From Gillisia mitskevichiae (GTDB lineage Bacteria; Bacteroidota; Bacteroidia; Flavobacteriales; Flavobacteriaceae): a stretch of 64,000 bases of DNA. This document shows positions 18,986 through 29,540 of the stretch, one piece after another. The DNA is taken from NCBI RefSeq assembly GCF_003634585.1, contig NZ_RBLG01000004.1, positions 62,001-126,000 on the forward strand, written 5' to 3'. Position numbers and translations under genes: made by a program. How positions within the stretch are numbered: the first letter of the stretch is position 1; each line of letters begins with the position of its first letter. The notes under the pieces were generated by a model. It had not been told where the DNA came from. It did no database searches and worked only from the letters and a program-made list of their open reading frames with translations.

Positions 18986-20098
18986 ATGAAATATCAAACA
19001 AGAAAAAAAGCGATCATACTTTTAGCAGACGGCACCATCTTTCATGGTAAATCAGTAGGAGATAAAGATGGAAGTGCTGTTGGAGAGGTGTGTTTTAATA
19101 CTGGAATGACTGGGTATCAGGAGATATTTACAGATCCTTCCTATTTTGGCCAGCTAATGGTTACTACCAATGCACATATCGGTAATTATGGTGTAAAGGA
19201 AGAGGAAAATGAATCTGATAGGGCTAAGATCTCAGGATTGATATGTAAAAACTTTAGCTATAATTATTCGCGGCCAGCTGCAGATGGATCTTTGTCCAGC
19301 TTTTTAGATAAGAGTGACCTTTTTGCAATTTCTGATGTGGATACCAGAGCTTTGGTGGCTTATATCCGCGAAAATGGAGCGATGAATGCAATTATTTCTA
19401 CAGATGTAGATAATATAGATGCTCTTAAGGAGCAATTGAAAGCTGTTCCAGATATGAATGGTTTGGAGTTAGCTTCTAAGGTATCTACTAAAGAACCTTA
19501 TTTCTTCGGAAATGAAAAAGCAACATATAGAATTGCCGCTTTAGATATAGGAATCAAAAAGAACATTCTAAGATGCCTTTCAGAAAGAGATGCATATATA
19601 AAAGTGTTTCCTTATAATGCCACGTATGAAGATCTTAGTTCGTGGAATCCTGATGGGTATTTTCTTTCTAATGGACCAGGGGATCCACAGCCACTAACAG
19701 GTGCAATTAATTTAACTAAAAAAATTCTAGAGAGGGATCATCCATTATTTGGGATCTGTCTGGGGCATCAAGTAATAGCGATTGCAAATGGAATTTCTAC
19801 TTACAAAATGCACCATGGACATAGAGGGATTAATCATCCTGTGCTTAATTTGAAAACCGGGAAAGGAGAGATCACCTCTCAAAATCACGGTTTTTCGGTA
19901 GATAGAGAAGAAACTGAAGCCCATCCAAATGTGAAAATCACGCACGTTTGTATTAATGATAATACGATTGGTGGAATGGAGATTACGAATAAGAATTGTT
20001 TTTCAGTTCAATATCATCCGGAAGCTAGTCCTGGCCCTCATGATGCGAGTTATTTATTCGATGAGTTTATCGAAAGAATAAAAGATTCAAAAAAATAA
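18986..20098 (+). CDS. carA: Carbamoyl-phosphate synthase small subunit
   Basis: 370 residues. The N-terminal CarA domain (about 1-150) has GEVCFNTGMTGYQEIFTDPS. The class I glutamine amidotransferase domain has the nucleophile elbow GICLGH with Cys258 and the His344/Glu346 pair in QYHPEAS. It hydrolyses glutamine and passes ammonia to CarB for carbamoyl phosphate, feeding arginine and pyrimidine synthesis. carB is not nearby in the window. It has its own promoter and terminator, so it is a single-gene unit. Confidence 0.97.
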   Translation: MKYQTRKKAIILLADGTIFHGKSVGDKDGSAVGEVCFNTGMTGYQEIFTDPSYFGQLMVTTNAHIGNYGVKEEENESDRAKISGLICKNFSYNYSRPAADGSLSSFLDKSDLFAISDVDTRALVAYIRENGAMNAIISTDVDNIDALKEQLKAVPDMNGLELASKVSTKEPYFFGNEKATYRIAALDIGIKKNILRCLSERDAYIKVFPYNATYEDLSSWNPDGYFLSNGPGDPQPLTGAINLTKKILERDHPLFGICLGHQVIAIANGISTYKMHHGHRGINHPVLNLKTGKGEITSQNHGFSVDREETEAHPNVKITHVCINDNTIGGMEITNKNCFSVQYHPEASPGPHDASYLFDEFIERIKDSKK

Positions 20099-20119
20099 GA
20101 AATTATTTATATTTTACTT

Positions 20120-20155
20120 AAAGCCATGAAATAAATTCAATTTCATGGCTTTTTT
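20120..20155 (+). terminator. Intrinsic terminator after carA
   Basis: AAAGCCATGAAAT (20120-20132) pairs perfectly with ATTTCATGGCTTT (20140-20152), followed by T residues; the loop is 7 bases. Confidence 0.88.
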
Positions 20156-20213
20156 GATTCAATATTTTGAAGATTATTTAATATATTCGTCTATCAATTT
20201 CTAAAATATATAG

Positions 20214-21437
20214 ATGCATAAAATTATTTTTACCTGTTTAAGCCTGCTTTTATCCTCCATAGCATTTTCTCAAATTCAGTATGAAGAAGGATATTATATT
20301 GATAACTCTGGTAATAAGATTAGCGGTTTTATCGAGAATAATGATTGGAACGACAATCCTGTAAGTTTCAATTTTAAAGCTGCTATGGATTCTGAAATAC
20401 AAGTGAAAACGTTCGATGGTGTTTTGGAATTTGGGCTGGAAAATATACGCTTTACAAAATTTAAAGTGCAAATAGATCTTTCCCGGGATCGTGTAAGAGA
20501 ACTTACATCTCAACGTGCACCGCTATTCACGCAAAAAGTTGTGTTTCTTAAATATATCCAAGATGGTAAGGCTGATTTATTTATATATCAAGATAACAGT
20601 GTACTTCGTTATTTCTATAGACTGGATGAAGACTCCCCAAAACAGTTGGTTTACAAAAAATTTTTACAGGGAGGAAAAATAGCTGTTAATAATCATTATC
20701 AGCAACAGTTATTTAATGATCTCAACTGTGAAAATAATACAAGTTCTAACATTAGCAATGTTTCTTATAATCGTATAGATCTGGAAAGATATTTCACTAA
20801 ATATAATAACTGTAAAAATTGGTCCACTTCTTACTATGATAATAACTCTAGTGGGAAGTTTAACCTAAAGGTACTATTAGGAGCAGATTTTACTGGAATG
20901 GAGATCGATAATGGGCTGAATGCGGGAGGAGAATCATTTAACAATGAATTTTTTATTCGTGCTGGTGCAGAACTGGAGTATATTATGCCCTTTAATAGGA
21001 ATAAGTGGTCTGTATTTATTCAGCCGGTATATAGAAGTTTTAAAGCTGAAAGAAATCTCACTAAAAGCTATAATGCAGATTTTTCTATAAGTAACCAATC
21101 TATAGAATTAGCTTTAGGGTTAAGGCATTATCTTTTCTTGAATACGTCTACAAAATTATTTATTAATGTTCTGGTGAGCTCGGATCTTCCTCTTAAAACC
21201 GAAGTTTCTTTTATGAATACTAATATGGTTGAAGATCCTTTCTTAGACGAATTTAAGTCTGGTGCCAGTTTCGGAATTGGGGTTGGTATGCAAATTTATA
21301 ATAGGCTAGCTATGGAGTTGCGTTATAATTCATCTAGAGAATTAAATGGCTCTAAATTTGTTGACAAAACCTATGCTTTAAATTTTGAGTCTAGCTATAA
21401 TACAGCTTCGGTCATTCTTACTTATAGTTTATTATAA
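20214..21437 (+). CDS. Secreted or outer-membrane protein with predicted beta-barrel end
   Basis: 407 residues, starting with a Sec signal peptide (MHKIIFTCLSLLLSSIAFSQ). Residues about 20-190 form a region I do not recognise, beginning YEEGYYIDNSGNKISGFIEN, reminiscent of a repeated Bacteroidota protein type with unknown role. Residues about 215-407 alternate polar and hydrophobic residues with many aromatic ends, as in 8- to 10-strand outer-membrane barrels. It lies alone between carA and eno, with no clear promoter. No function can be assigned. Confidence 0.75.
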   Translation: MHKIIFTCLSLLLSSIAFSQIQYEEGYYIDNSGNKISGFIENNDWNDNPVSFNFKAAMDSEIQVKTFDGVLEFGLENIRFTKFKVQIDLSRDRVRELTSQRAPLFTQKVVFLKYIQDGKADLFIYQDNSVLRYFYRLDEDSPKQLVYKKFLQGGKIAVNNHYQQQLFNDLNCENNTSSNISNVSYNRIDLERYFTKYNNCKNWSTSYYDNNSSGKFNLKVLLGADFTGMEIDNGLNAGGESFNNEFFIRAGAELEYIMPFNRNKWSVFIQPVYRSFKAERNLTKSYNADFSISNQSIELALGLRHYLFLNTSTKLFINVLVSSDLPLKTEVSFMNTNMVEDPFLDEFKSGASFGIGVGMQIYNRLAMELRYNSSRELNGSKFVDKTYALNFESSYNTASVILTYSLL

Positions 21438-21564
21438 TATTTTCACTAACTATTTATAAGCTTTACACGATAAACCCCGAAAACGTTATCGCAGATAATT
21501 GTCTTAATTCACGGAAATAGGAGAAAAATATTTCTTGTATTTGTATATTGCATATAATAAATAA

Positions 21565-22863
<1,299 letters not shown>

Positions 22864-22884
22864 TTTGTTTAAATAATAATTAAT

Positions 22885-22917
22885 AAAAACCCTTTCTATT
22901 ATGGAAAGGGTTTTTTT
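22885..22917 (+). terminator. Intrinsic terminator after eno
   Basis: AAAAACCCTTTC (22885-22896) pairs with GAAAGGGTTTTT (22904-22915), loop of 7 bases, ending in a T run. Confidence 0.88.
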
Positions 22918-23051
22918 ATTACTCATTTTTCTTAAAAAGCTGCCAAAGTTCTAGTTTTAATGAGAAATTCTCTTTGCATTAGGCATTCTTTTATACGCTT
23001 ATTTTGTATTTTAGCAGTCCAAAAAAATAATAAGAAAAAGTTTTAAAATAT

Positions 23052-24335
23052 ATGTCAAAAGTAGCCACGTTAGAGATAGATGGAAAGAAATACGAATTCC
23101 CAGTAATAGTAGGAACAGAAAATGAAGTAGCCATAGATATCAAGAATCTTAGAGGAGATTCTGGGGTGATCACTTTAGATCCAGGATTTAAGAATACAGG
23201 GAGTTGCGAAAGTGCAATCACTTTTCTAGATGGAGAAAAAGGGATCTTAAGATACAGAGGCTATTCTATTGAAGAATTAGCAGAAAAAGCTGACTTTTTG
23301 GAGGTAGTGTTTTTATTGATTTTTGGAGAATTACCAAATAAAGATGAGTTAAGTAAATTCAAGGATGATATCAAGGCTCAAAGTGAAGTGAACCTTGACA
23401 TGAAAAAGGTGATCAAAGGTTTCCCTTCTACTGCGCATCCAATGGGAATGCTTTCATCTTTAACTAGTGCTCTTATCGCTTTCAATCCAAAATCTGTAAA
23501 TGTAGATTCTGAAGAAGATATGTATAAGGCGATCGTTAAGATCTTAGCTAAATTTCCAACACTTGCTGCATGGACTTTAAGAAGAAGAAACGATCAACCA
23601 TTAGAGAACAGAGATAATAACCTAGGTTATGTTGAGAGCTTCTTAAAAATGATGTTCCAGAAACCAGGTGAGGAATATAAGCTTAATGAAAAATTGGTTG
23701 CAGCTTTAGACAGGTTATTGATCTTGCATGCAGATCATGAGCAAAACTGTTCTACTTCTACAGTAAGAATCGTTGGTTCTTCTCAAGCAGGATTATTTGC
23801 ATCAATTTCAGCAGGAGTTTCTGCTTTATGGGGTCCACTTCATGGAGGAGCTAACCAAGCGGTTATTGAAATGTTAGAAGAGATTAAAGCTGATGGTGGA
23901 GACACTTCAAAATTTATAGCGAAAGCAAAAGATAAAGAAGACCCTTTTAGACTAATGGGCTTTGGTCACAGAGTTTATAAGAACTTCGATCCAAGAGCAA
24001 AAATCATTAAAAAGGCAGCAGATGAAGTATTGGCAGAACTAGGAGTTGAAGATCCTATTCTAGATATTGCTAAAAGTCTTGAAAAAGCAGCTTTAGAAGA
24101 TGAATATTTTGTAGAGCGTAAATTATATCCTAACGTAGATTTTTATTCAGGAATTATCTACCGTGCAATGGGAATTCCAACAGAAATGTTTACAGTAATG
24201 TTTGCTGTAGGAAGATTACCAGGATGGATCGCTCAATGGAGAGAAATGAGATTAGGAAAAGAACCAATTGGAAGACCACGTCAAGTTTATATTGGTGAAG
24301 GTTTAAGAGGTTTCAAAGAAATTGATAACAGATAA
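23052..24335 (+). CDS. gltA: Citrate synthase
   Basis: 427 residues, type II size. Condenses acetyl-CoA with oxaloacetate to start the TCA cycle. It has the N-terminal strand domain of type II enzymes (about 1-50), the HADHEQNCSTSTVRIVGSSQ region with catalytic histidine, and the signature GFGHRVYKNFDPRA around residue 305. The end (RPRQVYIGEGLRGF) is also typical. It follows eno, as often seen in this family, but the terminator between them suggests separate transcription. Confidence 0.97.
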   Translation: MSKVATLEIDGKKYEFPVIVGTENEVAIDIKNLRGDSGVITLDPGFKNTGSCESAITFLDGEKGILRYRGYSIEELAEKADFLEVVFLLIFGELPNKDELSKFKDDIKAQSEVNLDMKKVIKGFPSTAHPMGMLSSLTSALIAFNPKSVNVDSEEDMYKAIVKILAKFPTLAAWTLRRRNDQPLENRDNNLGYVESFLKMMFQKPGEEYKLNEKLVAALDRLLILHADHEQNCSTSTVRIVGSSQAGLFASISAGVSALWGPLHGGANQAVIEMLEEIKADGGDTSKFIAKAKDKEDPFRLMGFGHRVYKNFDPRAKIIKKAADEVLAELGVEDPILDIAKSLEKAALEDEYFVERKLYPNVDFYSGIIYRAMGIPTEMFTVMFAVGRLPGWIAQWREMRLGKEPIGRPRQVYIGEGLRGFKEIDNR

Positions 24336-24356
24336 TATTTTGAAATTCATAATTTT

Positions 24357-24388
24357 AAAAAGCTTCATTTAACAATGAAGCTTTTTTT
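24357..24388 (+). terminator. Intrinsic terminator after gltA
   Basis: AAAAAGCTTCATT (24357-24369) pairs perfectly over 13 bp with AATGAAGCTTTTT (24374-24386), loop TAAC, then T residues. It abuts the -7 box of the next gene. Confidence 0.9.
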
Positions 24389-24395
24389 ATATTTG
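24388..24395 (+). promoter_or_regulatory. -7 box for the deiminase operon
   Basis: TATATTTG matches TAnnTTTG exactly and lies 16 bases before the ATG at 24412. It begins in the last T of the gltA terminator tail; no good -33 box is visible because that position is taken by the hairpin. Confidence 0.7.
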
Positions 24396-24411
24396 CACAA
24401 AACTATCCAAA

Positions 24412-25326
24412 ATGCTAAAACTGAATATTAAGAGTGAAACTTCCCCTTTAAAAGCGGTAGTATTAGGCACCGCAACAAGTAACGGAGGAACACCCGAATA
24501 TAAAGATGCATACGATCCAAAGTCTGCCGAGCATATTAAAGCTGGTACATATCCACTAGAAGAAGATATGGTAAAGGAGATGGATGCGGTAGCTGCTGTT
24601 TTTGAAAAATATGATGTTAAGGTATTTAGACCAAAGATCATTAAGAACTATAATCAGATCTTTACCAGGGATATCGCTTTTGTAATTGACGACAAATTTG
24701 TAAAAGCAAATATTTTACCAGATAGAGATGAGGAGATCGAGGCTATTAACCATGTGTTAAGTCAAATAGATCCAGATAAGATCTTGACTATGCCGGAATC
24801 TGCGCATATTGAAGGTGGAGATGTGATGCCCTATAAGGATTACATATTAGTGGGAACTTATAAGGGTGAAGATTATAAAGACTTTATAACTGCAAGAACT
24901 AATATGAAAGGAGTGAATGCCCTTCAAGAACTTTTCCCGAATAGAAAAGTAGTTTCCTTCAGTTTAAAAAAATCTAATACAGTTGCAAGGGATAATGCTT
25001 TGCACTTAGATTGTTGTTTCCAGCCTGTTGGAAAGGATAAGGCAATTATTTATAAAGGAGGATTCTTGATTGAAGAAGAATACAATTGGTTAGTCGATCT
25101 TTTTGGCAAAGACAATATTTTCGAGATCACTCGTGATGAAATGTATAACATGAACTCTAATATTTTCTCAATTTCTGAAGAGGTTGTGATCTCTGAAAAG
25201 AATTTTACCAGATTAAACACATGGTTAAGAGAACAGGGAATTACGGTAGAAGAAGTTCCCTATGCAGAAATATCCAAACAGGAAGGACTCTTAAGATGTT
25301 CAACATTACCATTAATTAGAGAATAA
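24412..25326 (+). CDS. Arginine deiminase/DDAH superfamily hydrolase
   Basis: 304 residues with the guanidino-group modifying fold. Visible catalytic elements are FTRD (84-87), HIEGGD with Glu134 and Asp137, His198 in ALHLDCC, and nucleophile Cys296 in LLRCSTLP. In the family these act on arginine (deiminase), methylated arginine (DDAH) or agmatine. The size is that of a single-domain DDAH-like enzyme, not the 410-residue ArcA. It lies 7 bases before a CtlX-like gene, so it most likely makes citrulline from arginine or methylarginine (inference). Cytosolic; no signal peptide. Confidence 0.85.
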   Translation: MLKLNIKSETSPLKAVVLGTATSNGGTPEYKDAYDPKSAEHIKAGTYPLEEDMVKEMDAVAAVFEKYDVKVFRPKIIKNYNQIFTRDIAFVIDDKFVKANILPDRDEEIEAINHVLSQIDPDKILTMPESAHIEGGDVMPYKDYILVGTYKGEDYKDFITARTNMKGVNALQELFPNRKVVSFSLKKSNTVARDNALHLDCCFQPVGKDKAIIYKGGFLIEEEYNWLVDLFGKDNIFEITRDEMYNMNSNIFSISEEVVISEKNFTRLNTWLREQGITVEEVPYAEISKQEGLLRCSTLPLIRE

Positions 25327-25333
25327 GAAAACC

Positions 25334-26266
25334 ATGGAGCAAATAACAAATACCGTTTTAATGGTTCGTCCGGTAAATTTCAGGATGAACGAAGAGACTG
25401 CGGTTAATAACTATTTTCAGGAAGAACTTCAGTTAAAGAATGAAGAGATCAATAATAAAGCTCAGCAGGAATTTGACACTTTTGTAGACAAATTGAAAGC
25501 TGTTGGTGTGAATGTTGTTGTGGTAGAAGATAAAAAGGAACTGGATACTCCAGACTCTATTTTTCCAAATAACTGGGTTTCTTTTCATCAAGACGGGAAA
25601 GTTGCAGTATATCCAATGTTTGCTGAAAACAGAAGACGAGAACGCAGGATGGAATTTTTTGAAGTTTTAGAAGCTCAAGGTTTTAAAATTTCAGATGTTG
25701 TAGACTATACTGAAGCTGAAGATGAAAAAGTTTATTTAGAAGGCACTGGAGTTTTAATATTAGATAGAATAAACAGAAAAGCATATTGCGCACTTTCTGT
25801 ACGTGCAGATGAAGAACTATTGATAGAGTTCTGCGAAGATTTCGAGTATTCACCAGTTATATTCAGCGCTTTTCAGGATGTAGATGGTAAAAGATTGCCA
25901 ATATATCATACCAATGTTATGATGTGTGTTGCTGAGGAGTTTGCCGTAATCTGCGCAGATGCCATAGATGATACCAAAGAGCGCAAGAGTGTTTTGAAAC
26001 ATTTAAAGCAAGATGGGAAAGAAATTATTACCATTACAGAAGTTCAAATGCATCAGTTTGCAGGAAATATGTTGCAAGTAAAAGGAGGTGAAAATAAAAC
26101 TTATTTGGTGATGAGCGCTACTGCACATAAAAGTCTAACAGCTCATCAAATTAGAACCATAGAAAAATATTGTGAGATATTAAGTTCAGATCTAAATACT
26201 ATAGAAACCTGTGGAGGTGGAAGCGCTCGTTGTATGATGGCGGAAGTATTTTTGCCGAAAGCTTAA
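25334..26266 (+). CDS. ctlX: CtlX-like citrulline hydrolase
   Basis: 310 residues of the same superfamily but a different branch. It has DSIFPNNWVSFH (74-85), EGTG (136-139), His192 in IYHTNVMMC and nucleophile Cys300 in GGGSARCMMAEVF. FPNNW plus the final GGGSARCM motif point to the citrulline-using CtlX group, which yields ornithine, ammonia and CO2. Cotranscribed with the upstream deiminase (7-base gap). Substrate is inferred from motif resemblance only. Confidence 0.75.
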   Translation: MEQITNTVLMVRPVNFRMNEETAVNNYFQEELQLKNEEINNKAQQEFDTFVDKLKAVGVNVVVVEDKKELDTPDSIFPNNWVSFHQDGKVAVYPMFAENRRRERRMEFFEVLEAQGFKISDVVDYTEAEDEKVYLEGTGVLILDRINRKAYCALSVRADEELLIEFCEDFEYSPVIFSAFQDVDGKRLPIYHTNVMMCVAEEFAVICADAIDDTKERKSVLKHLKQDGKEIITITEVQMHQFAGNMLQVKGGENKTYLVMSATAHKSLTAHQIRTIEKYCEILSSDLNTIETCGGGSARCMMAEVFLPKA

Positions 26267-26280
26267 ATTCAATTTGTATA

Positions 26281-26327
26281 AAAAAAAGCAACATAAAGAT
26301 CCAATAGATCTTCATGTTGCTTTTTTT
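26281..26327. terminator. Bidirectional terminator between ctlX and the BCCT gene
   Basis: Arms 26281-26301 and 26307-26327 pair over 21 positions with one A-C mismatch, around the loop CAATA, with A and T runs on both outer sides. It serves both converging genes and its right arm overlaps the stop codon of the minus-strand BCCT gene. Confidence 0.88.
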
Positions 26328-27816
26328 ATGTCTTTTTAAAAAGAGTATGTGTTAATAAGATCATTACAATTACTGTGAAGAATGCAAATGGGAGTGAGCC
26401 TATAATAAGGAATTTCTGCATTGCTATTAATACATTAGTATCTGGTTTAATATTCCCTAATACTATAATTGCTTCTGAAAAAATAAGGATGATGATAGCC
26501 CAGATCAATCTGTATCTTCTTTTTGGATTTTCGCTTCCTTTAGAAGTAAACATGCTAAGTACGTATATAGCAGAATCTACCGACGTTACTAAAAAGCTAA
26601 TTAGCAATATTACTGTCAGGATATTCGTGAATATGGCTAATGGGTAATTAGAAAAGAAGACAAATAGAGAGGTAAATACATTCCCAAATTCATCTTGATA
26701 AATACCCCATTGTTCTATTAAGTTGAAAGCAGAGGTTCCAAATACACTAAACCATAGGAAAGTTCCTAAAGATGGAATTAATAGTACTCCCAATATAATT
26801 TCTCGGATTGTTCTGCCTTTAGAAATTCTCGCAATGAATATTCCGGTAAATGGTGCCCAAGCTAGCCAAAAAGCCCAATAATAATAGGTCCAATCTGTTA
26901 AAAATTCTTTTCCTGGATCGTAATTTCCAAGAGCTAAACTTAGAGGTACAAAGTCTTTAATGTAATGGTAGGTTCCTGTTAGGAAGTTATCTAGAATTAA
27001 CAAAATATCCCCTTGAATAAATACAAAGAGCAGTAAAATAATTGTAAGATAAATGTTCCAATTAGATAATCTCTTTATCCCTTTATCTATTCCCACCCAA
27101 GCCGATAAAAATGCTATGGAACAAATTAAAAACACAAGGAATAAAGTAAGTGATAGATTACCAGCTTCGTGCTTTAATAAGTGACCAATCCCGCCTTCTA
27201 TTTGAGTTGTTCCTAAACCAATAGCCGCAACCAATCCAGCTACTGTAGTTAGAATTGTCAAAAGATCTATCCCAGAAGGAAGAAATTTAATTCGTTTAAA
27301 ATAATGTAAACTAGTACCTAATCTAATATTCCTGTCTTTCACAAATAAGGAATGACCAACAAGAATTGCGAACATGGCATAAAATGCCCATGCTGTGAAA
27401 CCCCATTGATAAAAAGTATATTCTAAAGCAATTATTTCATTGGATTGACCGGTTTTAATAGGAGAGTTAAGAAGCATATAAACTGGCTCCTGCACCCCTC
27501 TTAATAAAATTCCAGCTCCCATTCCCGCACTATACAACATCGCGATCCAGGACCATCTATTAAATTCGGGAGGAGAATTGCCTAACCGTAGTTTACCAGC
27601 TTTAGTAAAGGCCAATCCTAATAAGAAAACTACGCTCAATAACCCAAGCCATAGATAAAAAGTGCCAAACAAGTCTCTAACCCATAAACTTCCATATTCT
27701 ATTAGTATATAAAATGTTTCTGTAAACAGGAAAATATAAACGGCAACAAAAAGTAAGATAAAAGTAGAGACACTTAGAAGTACATTTTTTTTAAAAAAGG
27801 ATGAAAGTGATTTCAA
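26326..27816 (-). CDS. BCCT family betaine/choline/carnitine-type transporter
   Basis: 496 residues with about 12 membrane spans. The BCCT signature is present: WTYYYWAFWLAWAPFTGIFI followed by ARISKGRTIRE, and an earlier FYQWGFTAWAFYA. These inner-membrane carriers import trimethylammonium compounds such as glycine betaine, usually with Na+. The C terminus is short, so it lacks the long osmosensing tail of BetP. It lies 20 bases after the SDR gene and is probably cotranscribed with it. The exact substrate cannot be told. Confidence 0.93.
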   Translation of the reverse strand: MKSLSSFFKKNVLLSVSTFILLFVAVYIFLFTETFYILIEYGSLWVRDLFGTFYLWLGLLSVVFLLGLAFTKAGKLRLGNSPPEFNRWSWIAMLYSAGMGAGILLRGVQEPVYMLLNSPIKTGQSNEIIALEYTFYQWGFTAWAFYAMFAILVGHSLFVKDRNIRLGTSLHYFKRIKFLPSGIDLLTILTTVAGLVAAIGLGTTQIEGGIGHLLKHEAGNLSLTLFLVFLICSIAFLSAWVGIDKGIKRLSNWNIYLTIILLLFVFIQGDILLILDNFLTGTYHYIKDFVPLSLALGNYDPGKEFLTDWTYYYWAFWLAWAPFTGIFIARISKGRTIREIILGVLLIPSLGTFLWFSVFGTSAFNLIEQWGIYQDEFGNVFTSLFVFFSNYPLAIFTNILTVILLISFLVTSVDSAIYVLSMFTSKGSENPKRRYRLIWAIIILIFSEAIIVLGNIKPDTNVLIAMQKFLIIGSLPFAFFTVIVMILLTHTLFKKT

Positions 27817-27836
27817 TAGTTGTCTTTAAATATCAA

Positions 27837-29261
27837 TTAACCCTTGGCTATTTTATTCAGCATTCCTTCAAAGATAAAATAATGAAATGGTAACATAGTA
27901 TACCAGTACAGTCTTCCCCATAAACCACGGGGTCTAAAGGTGGCGGTTTGTCGCAGAATATTATCTTCATCAATCTCGAACTCCAACCAAGCTTCTCCTG
28001 GCACCTTCATTTCAGCAAATAACAGCAATCTTCTTTGCTCCTTATCCGCAAGTAAAACCCGCCAAAAATCTAAGGAATCTCCTGAAGCTATTTCAGAAGA
28101 GTGAGTTCTCCCACGTCTTAAGCCAACACCTCCAAAAAGCTTATCGAAATATCCTCTAAATTTCCATAACCAATTGCCATAATACCAACCAGTGGTACCA
28201 CCGATGGCCCAAATACGTTCTAATACTTCATCGGGGTTTTCTACATTTATAGATTGAGCATCTTTTAAACAACCAAAAGTTGGGACTTGTATGTATTTAT
28301 TGAGATCTTTTCTAAACCTACCACTACTCATAGAATCTTTCCAGCTGGAGATGACCTGATTTTGCTCTATTTTATAAAATGCTAACTCTATAGCTTCCTT
28401 ATAGGAAATAGGCTCTATGTTTAAAAGTTCCTGTAGTCTTTTATCATTCGTTATCACTTCTACCTTCATACTATCTACAAGATTTTGTGCTAGTTTGTAA
28501 GAGGTGGAGGTTACAAAATAAAGCCAATAAGATGAAATTTTTGGTGACAGGAATGGGACGTCTATGATATAAAGATTAAGACCTCGTATCTGTGCATATT
28601 GCTGCATCATTTGTTTGTAAGAAATAATGTCTGGCCCACCAATATCAAAGGATTCATTATATGCTTTTTCTAAACCTATCACTCCGGTTAAAAATTGCAG
28701 CACATCTCTTACTGCAATAGGTTGGCATTTTGTTTTTACCCAACTAGGTGTGATCATTAAGGGTAGTTTCTCACAGAGATCCCGAATAATTTCAAAAGAA
28801 GAACTACCGGAGCCTACTATTATTGCAGCTCTTAATACAGTTACATTGAATTTTCCTTTGTAAAGAATTTCTTCAACTTTCTTTCTGGATTTTAAATGTT
28901 TGGAAAGTTCTTCAGTATTTATAATTCCACTAAGGTAGATCACCTGTTTTACACTTGTGCCAGCCATGATCTCATTAAAGGTCGAAGCTGCTTGTGCTTC
29001 CTGACTATCAAAATCTGTGGTGGAAGCAGACATAGAATGGATTAAATAATAGGCAATATCTATGTTTTTAATTTCTTCTGGAATTTTGGCAGGTTGAAGA
29101 AAGTCTATTTCTACTACTTCAATTTTATCTAAAAGCTCTTTGTTTTGAGAGAATCTATTTTTATCTCTAACAGCACAAATCACTTCGTGGCCGAGCTCTA
29201 ATAATTGCGGTAATAATCTAAGCCCTATATATCCATTAGCGCCAGTAAGTAAGATCCTCAT
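27837..29261 (-). CDS. SDR-family NAD(P)-binding protein with DUF2867 domain
   Basis: 474 residues. The N-terminal Rossmann domain has TGANGYIG (residues about 7-14) as in atypical SDRs that bind NAD(P). The C-terminal third, with IGGTTGWYYGNWLWKFRG and RGRTHSSEIASGDSLDFWRV, is the DUF2867 domain. Reaction unknown; related proteins are annotated as epimerase-like. First gene of a two-gene unit with the BCCT transporter. Confidence 0.9.
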   Translation of the reverse strand: MRILLTGANGYIGLRLLPQLLELGHEVICAVRDKNRFSQNKELLDKIEVVEIDFLQPAKIPEEIKNIDIAYYLIHSMSASTTDFDSQEAQAASTFNEIMAGTSVKQVIYLSGIINTEELSKHLKSRKKVEEILYKGKFNVTVLRAAIIVGSGSSSFEIIRDLCEKLPLMITPSWVKTKCQPIAVRDVLQFLTGVIGLEKAYNESFDIGGPDIISYKQMMQQYAQIRGLNLYIIDVPFLSPKISSYWLYFVTSTSYKLAQNLVDSMKVEVITNDKRLQELLNIEPISYKEAIELAFYKIEQNQVISSWKDSMSSGRFRKDLNKYIQVPTFGCLKDAQSINVENPDEVLERIWAIGGTTGWYYGNWLWKFRGYFDKLFGGVGLRRGRTHSSEIASGDSLDFWRVLLADKEQRRLLLFAEMKVPGEAWLEFEIDEDNILRQTATFRPRGLWGRLYWYTMLPFHYFIFEGMLNKIAKG

Positions 29262-29332
29262 TTCAATATTTAATTAGGTTATAATTTAGGAAATAATTGT
29301 TTACTTTCGGTTTAAACAAATATTAATATAAA

Positions 29333-29536
29333 ATGAATAACACCCTTAAAATTGTTCTATTGATTGTTGGAGTTGTTTTAGTTGGTTACGGTTTATATAC
29401 TCTTATAACCCCAGAAGTTGCTTTTGAAGCTGGTCCAATAAAAGTGCAGGCGCAAGGAGATCATACTCAGTCTTATGCAATGATTGGTTTGGGGATTTTG
29501 TCCTTAATAGGTGGAGTCGCTTTTAATAAGAGATAA
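29333..29536 (+). CDS. Small two-span membrane protein
   Basis: 67 residues. A first hydrophobic segment IVLLIVGVVLVGYGLYTLI (about 7-25) and a second AMIGLGILSLIGGVAF (about 49-64) flank a short polar loop. No recognised motif. TACTTTCG 30 bases upstream is one mismatch from the -7 box. Its stop is only 4 bases from that of the converging marC-family gene. Real gene likely by its composition, function unknown. Confidence 0.7.
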   Translation: MNNTLKIVLLIVGVVLVGYGLYTLITPEVAFEAGPIKVQAQGDHTQSYAMIGLGILSLIGGVAFNKR

Positions 29537-29540
29537 TAAT

